DNA of 64,000 nucleotides from contig CM021315.1 in assembly GCA_010645155.1 (NCBI GenBank), positions 9,542,140 to 9,606,139 on the forward strand, given 5' to 3'. The notes beneath the pieces are model-generated. The model was not told the DNA's origin and did no database searches. It was given only the letters and a program-made list of their open reading frames with translations. Below are positions 13,901 to 23,627 of this stretch, one piece after another; within the stretch, counting starts at the first letter, position 1, and the number at the start of each line of letters is the position of its first letter. The stretch comes from Tigriopus japonicus (lineage: Eukaryota; Arthropoda; Copepoda; Harpacticoida; Harpacticidae). The position numbers were made by a program, and so were the translations under genes.

Positions 13901-16620
13901 CAATGCATTCGTCGAAAAAACTTAGATGCAAATAATAAGGGTCCAAATGAGTTTACACAATAGGAGATTTACGAGTTTAGATGCTGCTCCTGTTTTTAAC
14001 ACATTATGTCGTGATTTAAATCAAAGATGGCACGACACTCTTCTCCTCAGTATTTGAGGTTGGACGGCAAATGCGAAATTGTTTTGCTTTTCCAAAACAA
14101 GAAGGGTATATCTTGGACCACGTTGACCTCTTGAGGAGCAGAAATTTGGTAGATAATTTCGAATTGAGCCCCCCTTAAAACCCCCAATTTCTCTAAGTGT
14201 CCCCATCATGTTTGGTATGATGGCCTTTACGTAGCTTCGTTTCCAAAACAAAGTTGTTAAAAAATGGGTAATCGCGTTACCACCACCGTAAAAATCGCCC
14301 ATGTATCGTTTCATGTATCGCGATGTATCGTTATCGCCATGTATCGTTTTGTGATTGCCCATCACCACCCATGTATCGTTTCAAATATTTTGTGAGGGTA
14401 GCGTTTATAGTGGTTCAAGCTGACGCTGAAATGGGGTTACTTACCTATACGAGCAACCCTTACTCGAATTTCGGTAAAATAAAACACTGGAAAACCCGAA
14501 GGACCATCCACAGCAACATCCGTTGAAATTCCAGCCTGCAAATAACGTGGGCTATTCATTTGAGTATTTAAATTTAATTATTTTCCATTGTTAAATTTCA
14601 ATTAAAAAAGTGCTATTGGTAGTAGATACCACGGACTAAATAAAAAAAAAGGTTGCGGACGTGGAGAGAAAAGGCTACGGTTTTGATCCAAAAGATGCCC
14701 ATTAAGGGAAGACCTAAAAACTTTGAATCCATTTCCATCATCAGCCTTATTGCATTGTATTTTATTCAGTTAGAAATACGCAACTTTTTACATGGGTTTG
14801 ATCGGAACCTCGAGAAGTCGCATCAAATACTTAAGAAGTACCTGTCACTTGTATGCTCAATGTGTGATACATAACTGATGACATTAAAATCGAAACAAAG
14901 ATGAAAATTCCAAAAATAATCTAGGGTCGAAAGTGAAGATTAGTTAAGTTAGAAGTTAGATTAAGTTAGATTAGTTAGAAGATTATTAATGAATGTCTGA
15001 TTGAAAATTATTTGAAAAAAGTCCGACTCCTTTTCCACACTTTTTTTTGTTGCCAGTTTGGTAGTCTTAGGATCCGAATTGAATACCAAAAAAAATCCTC
15101 TTAACATACTGAAAAGATAAGAGGTTCAATCAAGAACATAATCAATTAATAGTACCTCTTAAAACTTCCTCTCACTTTCACATATACTCTGGCGTCTGAA
15201 ATCAGTATGAACTTAACAGTTTTACAAAACAATTCCAGGTCACATGAACTGAGTTGTTGTTGACCTAAGAGTTGAATAATAAGGACATTGAGCTTTAGAA
15301 ATGATGTATCTCGAAGAAAGACAAATTCTAAAATAATTCATAAGCCACATATTATCACATAACATTTAAGGGTCTCATTCTTGAACTTGCAGTCACCGTT
15401 TCCTCCGGAATAAATACCGACTCAATAGTACTGATGATTTGCGGTCTGGCTATTGCTCTACTCATTGTTCTGTTCTTTGTCGGACTTGTCATTCATCGCA
15501 GACAGGTAATTTGCTACTATGCATCTCAACAAAGTACATTGGCAAACAATCTGAGCGATTACAATTTGATTGAACCCGACTGTCTTGCGGCAACTATAGG
15601 CATTCCAACCCCTATTCAGCTCTCATTTTACAGGGACTAAGCAAAAAGCTTCTGGATTGTCACACCACAAACTCCAACCCAACAAGTGAATCTCCTAACG
15701 CAAACCCAAATAAAGTTCAATCTATCACATCTGAACCGCAAACTGCAACCAAAACGCAAATATTTCAGAATCAAACCCTGCCTGACCCGGATCCAAGAAC
15801 CAAATCGAGTACGACCTCAATTTTTAAAAAATTTAACTTTTGTTTTGAAAAATCTGTTCTTTTTATAGCGTCTTCATTCAACCCCGAGACCTTGAAATCC
15901 ACAGAAGTGGCCGATATCACGTTGCAGTCAAGGTTGATAGACCCACGCTCCACTGCACCCATTGCACAACAAACCAAGCCCATTTTGAAAAGCTCCTCCC
16001 AAGTTGATGCCATGACCCCAGCACCTCCTTATAGCCACACCCCTTTACATCCTCCAAGCTCCAATGCAGGCAATTGGTACCCAAACCCCATGGATCAAGA
16101 TGCTGCCGTGTGGATAGCTAGAGAACATGGACAGTATTATTATCCACCATGCGGAACTCTACCAAATAAACGCGCGCAGCTGAACCAAAAAATCCCAGGA
16201 GGTCATTCAGATGCTAAAATGACATATCCAGTAAGTTTTAGCTTTCTAATTGCATCGAAACTTAAGTAAAATGTCAATCAATTCCAGGATTATTATCCCA
16301 AATCCAATACGTTAAATCGGAGGCGACCGATGCAACCCGGCCCCCGCGATGCTTCCACGTACTCTTCTCACATTTCAGGTCATATTGGCCTTCCCATGAA
16401 CTCATCTTTGTCTACTGGGCATCAAGGACATCAAGTTAAATCCGGAACCCTGAGTTCGGCGAACGAATCTCGCCGATTGCGCTACAGTAGCTCAGTCAGA
16501 GATCTCGAGACTGATACAGAGTATCTTTTACATGGAGAGGATAAAGGCTCTCAAAGCAAACCCACTTATTTGACACAGAACCCTCGGAGCACCTTTTTGG
16601 ATGAGAATATCCATGTCTAG
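6967..16620 (+). CDS. Sidestep-like Ig/FN3 cell-surface receptor, 5' end missing
   Basis: Spliced gene of at least 14 exons: 6967-7083, 7153-7267, 7424-7512, 9262-9413, 9489-9639, 10301-10431, 11582-11741, 12073-12271, 12347-12444, 12513-12637, 12699-12891, 15393-15505, 15634-16230, 16288-16620. All junctions are GT/AG and every phase joins, giving about 857 residues. Domains: Ig (1-107), Ig (108-208), Ig (209-305), Ig (306-404), FN3 (405-510), one TM helix (exon 15393-15505, followed by HRRQ), then a Pro/Ser-rich tail of about 310 residues ending at TAG. Each Ig has its cysteine pair (e.g. LVCQAFG/ITCRAQN) and core Trp. The order matches Ig2-Ig5-FN3-TM of Sidestep, which in Drosophila is a guidance ligand on target cells recognised by Beaten path; that role is inferred here. 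The signal peptide and V-type Ig1 are not seen and probably lie upstream. The FN3-TM intron (12892-15392) holds a hAT-like element. Bases 15809-15868 could be a 60-nt in-frame intron. Confidence 0.88.
10943..10988 (+). repeat. (CT)n microsatellite
   Basis: About 23 uninterrupted CT dinucleotides lie inside the intron 10432-11581 of the Sidestep-like gene. Such runs are length-variable between individuals. Confidence 0.95.
13049..13880. mobile_element. Non-autonomous hAT-like element (A), 832 bp
   Basis: The element is bounded by a perfect 8-bp direct repeat GTTATTAG at 13041-13048 and 13881-13888. Its ends are inverted: TAGAGCTAGGGAAAAAA at the left and the complement of TAGAGCCCGGGAAAAAA at the right. 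An 8-bp target duplication with TAGAG-type ends is diagnostic of the hAT superfamily. The interior is AT-rich with no transposase. Both ends carry many copies of ACATTTTTTG and TTTTTGCCC-like motifs, all with T-rich strand on top. It sits in the FN3-TM intron of the plus-strand Sidestep-like gene. Confidence 0.85.
14299..14382 (+). repeat. Cluster of ATGTATCG motifs
   Basis: Five copies of ATGTATCG, most followed by TT, occur within about 85 bp in the same orientation. The spacing is irregular, so this is not a simple tandem repeat. It could be one subterminal array of a further transposon whose other end I could not place. Confidence 0.55.
15809..15868 (+). other. Candidate 60-nt in-frame intron in the cytoplasmic tail
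   Basis: The segment begins GTACGA and ends TTCTTTTTATAG, a good acceptor with a weak donor. It is divisible by three and open, so both the spliced and retained forms keep the reading frame. Retention inserts a hydrophobic/Phe-rich stretch (residues such as FKKFNFCFEK), unlike the Pro/Ser/Thr/Asn-rich tail around it, which favours it being intronic. Confidence 0.55.
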
Positions 16621-16854
16621 ATCATTTTGAGCGATTATAAGATCTCTTTTTTCGGATGAAAGTGTACAACTGCATATCTCCAACGAAGCCGGAACCTACC
16701 AAAGAAATGGCTAGTTAAATCATATCTATTAACCTGATGCATAATCATCGATTGCAATGCTTTTTGTCAGATGTATGACTTGTTACTGAATCTAGTTTAA
16801 ATTTCATCCTCTTGGAACTCCACATCATGTTATCAAAATATCAGTATACCAGAT

Positions 16855-16860
16855 TTTATT
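16855..16860 (-). terminator. Polyadenylation signal AATAAA, minus strand
   Basis: TTTATT on the top strand reads AATAAA on the minus strand, 141 bp past the TMEM86 stop. If both this and the plus-strand hexamer at 16963 are used, the two transcripts overlap by about 100 bp. Confidence 0.5.
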
Positions 16861-16962
16861 GTGAATGTTTCTTTGACCAGGCAGACACTTTCCGTGGATG
16901 ATGGGTTAAATGATTGATTTACTGACAAAGTATATATGTAGTTCAGGTGGGAAATTGCGTCG

Positions 16963-16968
16963 AATAAA
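16963..16968 (+). terminator. Polyadenylation signal AATAAA, plus strand
   Basis: Canonical AATAAA 343 bp after the stop of the plus-strand Sidestep-like gene. It is the nearest canonical hexamer in the right orientation that I see. Functional use is inferred. Confidence 0.5.
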
Positions 16969-17000
16969 TGACTCGTCAGTAATAACGAGACTTGCATACT

Positions 17001-17687
17001 CTATGGACTATGTTGATGAATATCATCATACTTAACAAAGATCTCACTGGCACTTAACGTAATGAGCAATTGGGCCCCATAATAAGTGGACATGATGATA
17101 AACTGTTGATTGGGCACCGATTGATAAAAATCGTTCCACACTATGACAAAATCACTAATCACAAACAAAACTGCTCCAAGTCCACTGAGGATGCCAATCC
17201 AAGTTTGAGCTCGAGACAAAGCTCTCCAACACATTGTCAACAGAAAGAAAGTGTAAATAGGGATTCCAACCTTCAAAATGGGGTCAGCAATGCTAGGCAA
17301 GATAACGCCAAAAAGAGGTGCGTAGCCCGTCACAAACACCACAACCGCAATTGCGTACTTGGACTCTTCCCATCCAAAAGCTGCAATATAACTGAAATGA
17401 GCAATCCCAAAAGCAACCATGCCCAATACAAAGCACGTGTCTCGGTACACCAAACAACCATCGCCAACCATTGAAAAGGCCAGACCAATCAGGATTCTCC
17501 GGATGAATTTAGATTCATTCTTGGGCCATGAGCGGAGAAGGATGTATAAGATCAGACTCAAGATGGGTAGACATTTCACTAGGAGAGCAGACATAGATGG
17601 CTTTGTGTTGGGGAAGTACAATGGTCCCCAGTATAAAAACTGACAAGTGAGAAATGGCAGAAGCCGATTCAGTTCATGTGCCCACAT
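17001..17687 (-). CDS. TMEM86-type lysoplasmalogenase (YhhN family)
   Basis: A single-exon membrane protein of 228 residues, starting at the first ATG of the frame. The frame stays open a little further upstream but without an ATG. The family cleaves the vinyl-ether bond of lysoplasmalogens, releasing an aldehyde and a glycerophospho-head group in the endoplasmic reticulum. The family signatures are present in order: FSMVGDGCL (about 71-79, Asp76), GMVAFGIAHFSY (89-100, His97), GAVLFVISDF (171-180, Asp179) and YYGAQLLI (202-209). About eight hydrophobic segments fill the length, which is normal for TMEM86A/B (about 220-240 residues). The gene is intronless and convergent with the plus-strand Sidestep-like gene. 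A non-coding first exon upstream cannot be excluded. Confidence 0.9.
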   Translation of the reverse strand: MWAHELNRLLPFLTCQFLYWGPLYFPNTKPSMSALLVKCLPILSLILYILLRSWPKNESKFIRRILIGLAFSMVGDGCLVYRDTCFVLGMVAFGIAHFSYIAAFGWEESKYAIAVVVFVTGYAPLFGVILPSIADPILKVGIPIYTFFLLTMCWRALSRAQTWIGILSGLGAVLFVISDFVIVWNDFYQSVPNQQFIIMSTYYGAQLLITLSASEIFVKYDDIHQHSP

Positions 17688-17767
17688 GTTGACGGCGTTT
17701 GTGAAGTGTAAAGATTTTGGCACTTGGATTTCAATTCACTTATCATCGGTTGTTTACATACGAGTAA

Positions 17768-19260
17768 CAGTGCTGCCATGTCACTCGGGCAAATATATGC
17801 CAGAACCCTTTCAGAAATATGCCAAACGGGGGGAAAATATGCCAGATTACCTGCACGAAATATACCTGAAAAATGCCAGACTATTGCTACTTGAGTTGTT
17901 CTAAAGTCGACATAACGAGGACATTTAAGAGTTTTAAGAGATCTAGATTACAAGGATGATCTAGATTTCAAGGCAATTTTCATCTGAGATTTGGGATTCC
18001 AAATCTTTGGTGATGGGCAAACTAAAACGAAAGCTCCAGTTTATAAAAAAAAAATTCTGAACAATATCATAAAGTCCAATTATCAATTGGAAAAAATTTT
18101 TTGTTGCTGGACCGTTGCTTTGAAAATTAATTATGGAATATTTTCTCTAAAAATGGATTCGGTGTGGTTGATATTTTTTTGGGGTTATCAATTTGGTTTA
18201 GGTAGCTTTACATTCCCCTAAGCTGAGGTTCCATCCTTGGTTGTTTGTCTGTTTTTATAGTCTGGGTGCATGGATATTGAGAATCCGGACCGATACCCAA
18301 AACCTAGCCGCAATTGCGATTTTTGCCGGGACTAGAAACACACGCGTTAATGGTTTTAAGATGGACCAGGCACGAGGTCTGTTTGTCTGCTCTACCCCCT
18401 CAGGTCTAAAAAGTGTGTTAATGGCAGATTCCCGGAGACATCTTCGTAAACTTAGTAAGTACAAGGGGATGGAGGTTCCACCCATGATTTCGAGCATATT
18501 TCGGCTTTCAGCTCTCAACACGTATTTTGTCTATGTCCACTTTCATTTTTTCATACCTTCGTTTTTTTTTTCCTTTCAGTATTAACCTTTCATTTTTTAT
18601 ATCCATTGAAACAACTGTTATTTCAGCGATGAAAAAGAATCTCATATCTATTGTCTCCCTCGTAAGTGTGCACACAAAAAAGGGTTCATGACTTAAAAAC
18701 TGTAAAATAAATTAAAAATGGATTCAATGATCATTTCCACAACGACTTAAGTAAAGTACTGCAAGTAAAAGTTCTTGCTAAAATTAGAAGAAACAACGAA
18801 AAAAAAAAGAAATTTGAAAAAAATGTTGGAATTGTAGCAGAGATTGGAACAAAACTATTTCAAACACGGGTTTATTCGGGGTGCTTCTTTTTCTTATCCT
18901 GTGCAACAACGAACTTCTATCAATTAGGCGGGAAAACCTAGCTGACGACGCAACAATAAAAAACAAACGCTGAACCTATCATTAGGAGTGACGAATGACT
19001 AACCGATGAATTCAACAAAAAAAATGTTTTAACTAAGCTCAGGAATGTTCTTTTCCCATCATCAAACCATTCCATATCTGCCTGCTTTCAGGAGCCAAAT
19101 ACCATAATTCTATTTTTTCCAAAAATACCTCTATAGATATACCTATCAAATAGCTAGAATATGCCAGATCTCGAAAATATGCCAAGACACAAAAGTTCAT
19201 GCCCAAGGGGCCACAAATATGCCAGATTTTAATTTCTGGCAATGCTAGTTGGCAGCACTG
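17768..19260. mobile_element. hAT-like element (C), 1.49 kb, no transposase
   Basis: The ends are inverted copies of CAGTGCTGCCA (17768 onward; complement ending at 19260). They are flanked by ACGAGTAA (17760-17767) and ACAAGTAG (19261-19268), which match at six of eight positions and look like a decayed 8-bp target duplication. Copies of ATATGCCA recur near both ends on the same strand (17794-17880 and 19157-19225). No transposase frame is visible; the interior contains only short uninformative frames. The family placement rests on the ends and duplication length. Confidence 0.65.
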
Positions 19261-21459
19261 ACAAGTAGTCACGGACGTCTAAAGATATGGATGTAGGTCT
19301 AAATAATAGCCTGGACTAGAGCACTGTAATTTATTAAAGTACTTTAGTCTGGACAAAAACGACAGACGTAAATCTAGTTTGAATTTACCACTTTAACAGG
19401 GGACGAAGTGAGCTAAACAGAATTCCCAGGTGTCTCTTTCTAAAGGTTTGTGACCTGATTAAAAACTTCAATTGCAATGAATATCATCATCTTGATTACT
19501 TTTAAAACTGCATAATGATTGGTTCTAAAAGATCTCATGAATTGTTTTGGTGAAAAGAAAAATGTGCTTCAAATGACTTCTTATTGTGAAACTTCTCTAT
19601 CCTCAGAGGGTTTGCTTCTTTAAATCCAGCTTGGTAAGGATTTCATGATTTCTCTCTCTTTTTTTCTCTGGATTTGAAGAATACAGGGGGAAAATTGATA
19701 TGCTTTGGTCCAAACTAGAGCTCTATATATTAGAAGGAGTACAATCATATCCAACGCCATCTAGTTGATTTGGCTCGCACCTGCTTGCCGTTCGCAAAAG
19801 GACCCACAAGTACCCTCTAAGCTGAACAAATTTTCCAAATTTTGAGACCAAGATAGCAACTTTTGAGAAACTAAAGGGCCTAGAACCTTAATGAAGGGGT
19901 CCAAAATGAACTATTAGCGTGTTTCAAATGATTCAAAGCTGAATTGCCTGTAAAATTAGGTTTAAAACCTAAAAGAGTGAGAGAAAAATGAATATCTCAC
20001 CCCTCATTGTGATCAATGCTTTTTCAGAGAAAACGTTCGCAATCAGGGCTCCTACCATAAAAAATGTGTCAAAAAGAATAGTGATAGAGAGGAGCATGTT
20101 GAGTTTTCCTTTCTTTACCTTTCAACCCTGAAAAGTCCTTGTTTGCTCACTGGGCCAGGAACCTCTAACCACAGGACGCGAACTTCAGCTGACGTAAAGC
20201 CCAATGAGGCCCTTAAAATGGTGCGGCTCTGCATTGAATTTGAACGAAATTGCCAAAAGATGATAGAAAAAGGTGTTTGATAGCAAACATCACTCAGAAC
20301 ATTGTTGCAGCATTAGATAGCGCTCCTTTTCCTGCCATTTATTTTATAATGATGCTTACTGTTCTCAGGAATTAGTCAAAACTGAGCTACTTCAGACCAA
20401 TGTCTCGCACAAAACTAAGAACTGGATAGCAATTAAACACATGTATAACTTGAATATAATAATACCAACTTCAGACAACGGATTCAATTATACTCAGATC
20501 AAGTTTCATGAAAATTGTGCGTGTTTTTGGTAAACTGTGGCCATGTTATTAACAATAAAACTCACAGCCACAGTATCCGCACTCTTCCCCATAAAAACAT
20601 CATTTTTAGTCAGTATTTTATCGTCTGAAATGCCGGAAATCCAGTAGATGCCACATATCAACATTTTGACAGTCCAAACTGAGAGGAAGCACAAGATTGA
20701 ACAAATTTTTCGTCAACTTATACGTATTAGAGTTGTTGATGATTCCCTCTGAATGATTATTCATGCAGAATGCAGTAAAGAACAGATCACCTTCATGGAG
20801 CGCAATTTTCTTCACTTTTATGGTGTTGTTAAGTACTTATAATCTGAAACTGTTGGTATTTCAGGATAAGTTGAATAGGGTTGATGATGAGTGGTGAACG
20901 TGATATACCCACAAATGGGGTGCATTTAATTATCTCAAAGAGACAGATACACAAACTAGAATGATGTCTAGACAATTTATTCACTGATTTAGTATAAGAT
21001 ATTGAATATTGAGTCCATAACACGTGCCTATCGTTCATTCAAAATGAGTTTGGTTTGTTGTGCAATGGGTGTAGATTTTCAGGTTTTAGAGTTATCTAAA
21101 CTACACATGTACTAATTCTGGTACGATGTTTTAAGAGGAGAGTATGGTGACAAAGATTGTCTGCTAATGATGGGCAATGATAGCTTTATATTCCAAATCT
21201 TTTCTGAAAATTCAGACCAGGAATTGCTTAAAACGACTGATTCTTTTGATATCTCTTTAACCAGAATCATCCTTTGTATTCTTCAATAAGCAAAAAAATC
21301 TCTGGTTATTTTAAAAAAAGTTTTTCCAACTCTAATTTTTACTAATTTTGTGGGCAAATTGTAAGCAAAGAATTTACATTTACATATTTAGATGGGAAGA
21401 AGAAAAAAGAGCAAAAGGGAACACTAAAGTTTTTCCACTCAAAGACAATGGAGGTTGTG

Positions 21460-22078
21460 ATATTGAGTAGGTATCGTCCATGAGGGATTTAGGAGTTGTC
21501 GTCCAAGATGATGGAAAGTTTGATGAGCATATCCAGTTGAAAGTGGGGAATGCATTTCAAACGTGCGGCTGGATCTATCGCACTTTCAAGTCCAGAGATA
21601 GTATTACAATGCTAACTCTGTACAAGTCGATTGTCCAGCCGCATCTTGAATATGCCTCACCCATTTGGGCTCCAATGAGTTCAGCAGGTTTGCAAAAGGT
21701 CGAGCAGGTCCAAAGAGGTCCAAAGATGACTAGGAACATCACAGGAATGAGAGAGCTCTCGTATTGGGAGAGCCTCCTAAAGTTAGGGCTGTACAGTACT
21801 CAGAGAAGGTATGAAAGGTATCTGATACTGTATGTCTTTAAGAGCGTTCATGGGCTCTCTCCTAACCCAGGATTTGAGAGCAGTTCTAGCGATCGTAGAG
21901 GTTTTACGTGCGTTCTGAGAGCACCTCCAAATCCAAGGGAATCGAGGCTAGTTCGATCAATGAAGTCCTCCTCTCTTCTTTATCGGGCTCCTTCATTGTT
22001 CAATCTTTTGCCCATTAGTCTTCGTCGGGAAAATGTAGGAGCTGATGCTCTAACAACATTTAAGGCAGGATCGGACAA
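21460..22078 (+). mobile_element. LINE (jockey/CR1-like) reverse transcriptase 3' fragment
   Basis: An open frame encodes the region that follows the catalytic core in non-LTR retrotransposon reverse transcriptases: RDLGVVVQDDGKFDEHI, then IVQPHLEYASPIWAP, then LSYWESLLKLGLYSTQRRYE and a tail with LFNLLPISLR. This order is typical of arthropod jockey/CR1-type elements. The catalytic YADD-containing part is absent and a stop lies just upstream of 21480, so the copy is 5'-truncated, as is usual for LINEs. Its 3' end runs into the run of N and cannot be seen. Confidence 0.85.
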
Positions 22079-22337
22079 NNNNNNNNNNNNNNNNNNNNNN
22101 NNNNNNNNNNNNNNNNNNNNNNNNNNNNNNNNNNNNNNNNNNNNNNNNNNNNNNNNNNNNNNNNNNNNNNNNNNNNNNNNNNNNNNNNNNNNNNNNNNNN
22201 NNNNNNNNNNNNNNNNNNNNNNNNNNNNNNNNNNNNNNNNNNNNNNNNNNNNNNNNNNNNNNNNNNNNNNNNNNNNNNNNNNNNNNNNNNNNNNNNNNNN
22301 NNNNNNNNNNNNNNNNNNNNNNNNNNNNNNNNNNNNN
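22079..22337. other. Assembly gap (259 N)
   Basis: A continuous run of N. It follows immediately after repetitive LINE sequence, a common place for assemblies to break. True length is unknown. Confidence 1.
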
Positions 22338-22499
22338 AATCTCAATTATGCAGATTATGAACACTGTTTAAAAACATAGTTAATGTTTCAACTGAAACTA
22401 AATTTCAATCTAACATACTCAAAATGCGGTTGATAGAACAAGAAAAAAACTCTTTGGCTAACCAAGAATCACTCAATTTCTGTGTACTGACAGGCTGAC

Positions 22500-22901
22500 A
22501 AAAATAATCATGATTTACAATAGAAACATTTCAATTACGTTCTTCTACATATGAGACATTGCCTATGTTGACAAAGAAATGTATTTCAATTTTCAGCTCA
22601 ATCGAACGCCGAAGTCACAAGTTATCCTCACTCAAAGTTCAGTACAAATCCTACAGAGAATGAATGAAACAGCCCTTTTCTGGCAATAGCTTTACCACAA
22701 AAGGTAAGGTCATTTATTCTATGTTCTCTTCAGAACATAAGTTTAAGCTTTTCACTCAGGTAATCGATTGAGCTGAAATTTGAAATACATAATCTACTGA
22801 ATACAAGCCAGGTCTCGTTGGCAAAAGAACGCAATGGAATTAATCCAGAAAATCATAATTCTCATTCTTAGCCTCCCACTCCAGAAATTCAGTGCTCTTG
22901 G
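22500..22901. mobile_element. Diverged copy of the fold-back element seen at 62944-63393
   Basis: The right part matches the element at 62944-63393: both have a central palindrome around AGAATGAATGAA/ACCACAAAAGG, then CAATCGA-type sequence, then GCCTCCCACTCC, and a right end of AGTGCTCTTGG (AGTGCTTCTTGG in the other copy). The left end is poorly preserved, so the boundary is approximate. No protein is encoded. Confidence 0.65.
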
Positions 22902-23627
22902 TTTAACATTGATGATAAGCGTGTTTGGGTAGGAAGAACCCAGAAGTGTGAAGGTTTTGATATTACAGAGGCATGGGGACATTATCGATTGAATACACAT
23001 TCAATTTTATGTGCCATAGTGAAATCCAAAGTCTCGTTGAACGAGACTTGTAAGACTGTAATTAAAAAAGGTAAAACTTCAATGAATTTACAAAGGTTAG
23101 AATTTAACATCTTTTTGCAAAGGTGTAAATGTGGTAAACTTGCATAGATGAAAATTTGATAAAGGTGGCACAGCTCCCTATCTATCAAAAAGGTTCATCG
23201 TGCCCGAGCCCCCATTTATAAACTACTCATCCGCTGAACAGGTAGTGTGAAAGAAAATATTGCTCACGCTCGCTCTCAGACTTCGGAAACAACATAAATG
23301 CTACATGCTCAGGAGTGTTCTTACCATCACAGGTTAAGGAGATGAATCATACATAACATTGTTCAATCTTTTATGGAAAGATATGTTTCCTATAGTACCA
23401 AGTATTGTCTCAAGTGAGAAATGCGATTGGACGATTTATAAAAATTGACACTGGTGAATTGGGTATTATACATATTTTTATCCGTTTTATGTTTGTAACA
23501 TTTTGTCTTATGCTTTACATTCACACTAGGTACACATGAACTTTGGAAAGGACTTGCCAACAATCCGAAACAGTCACGGAACTTCATAGCTTTCGCGCAT
23601 CATCAACTTTACAAACCACGTTCCAAA

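Larger units (their letters stand above)
16621..17000. other. Shared 3' untranslated region of two convergent genes
   Basis: This 380-bp stretch separates the stop of the plus-strand Sidestep-like gene from the stop of the minus-strand TMEM86 gene. It contains no coding frame of note. Polyadenylation hexamers for both strands lie inside it and are listed separately. Confidence 0.7.
17724..23627. other. Gene-poor, transposon-rich spacer
   Basis: Between TMEM86 and the FRRS1-like gene I see no host gene. The spacer holds the 1.49-kb hAT-like element, a LINE fragment cut by the assembly gap, and a fold-back element copy near 22.5-22.9 kb. From 19269 to 21400 I recognise nothing beyond AT-rich sequence. 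Confidence 0.6.

Noticed and set aside
17070..17474. Plus-strand frame of 134 codons
   Set aside because: Antisense shadow of the TMEM86 coding sequence, which carries the family motifs on the other strand.
17687..17723. Upstream extension of TMEM86 by 12 codons
   Set aside because: The upstream frame begins with GTG, not ATG; a eukaryotic start at the internal ATG (17687) fits the family length.
22338..22376. Continuation of the LINE frame after the assembly gap
   Set aside because: The frame across the N run is arbitrary, and the few residues after it do not resemble the LINE tail.
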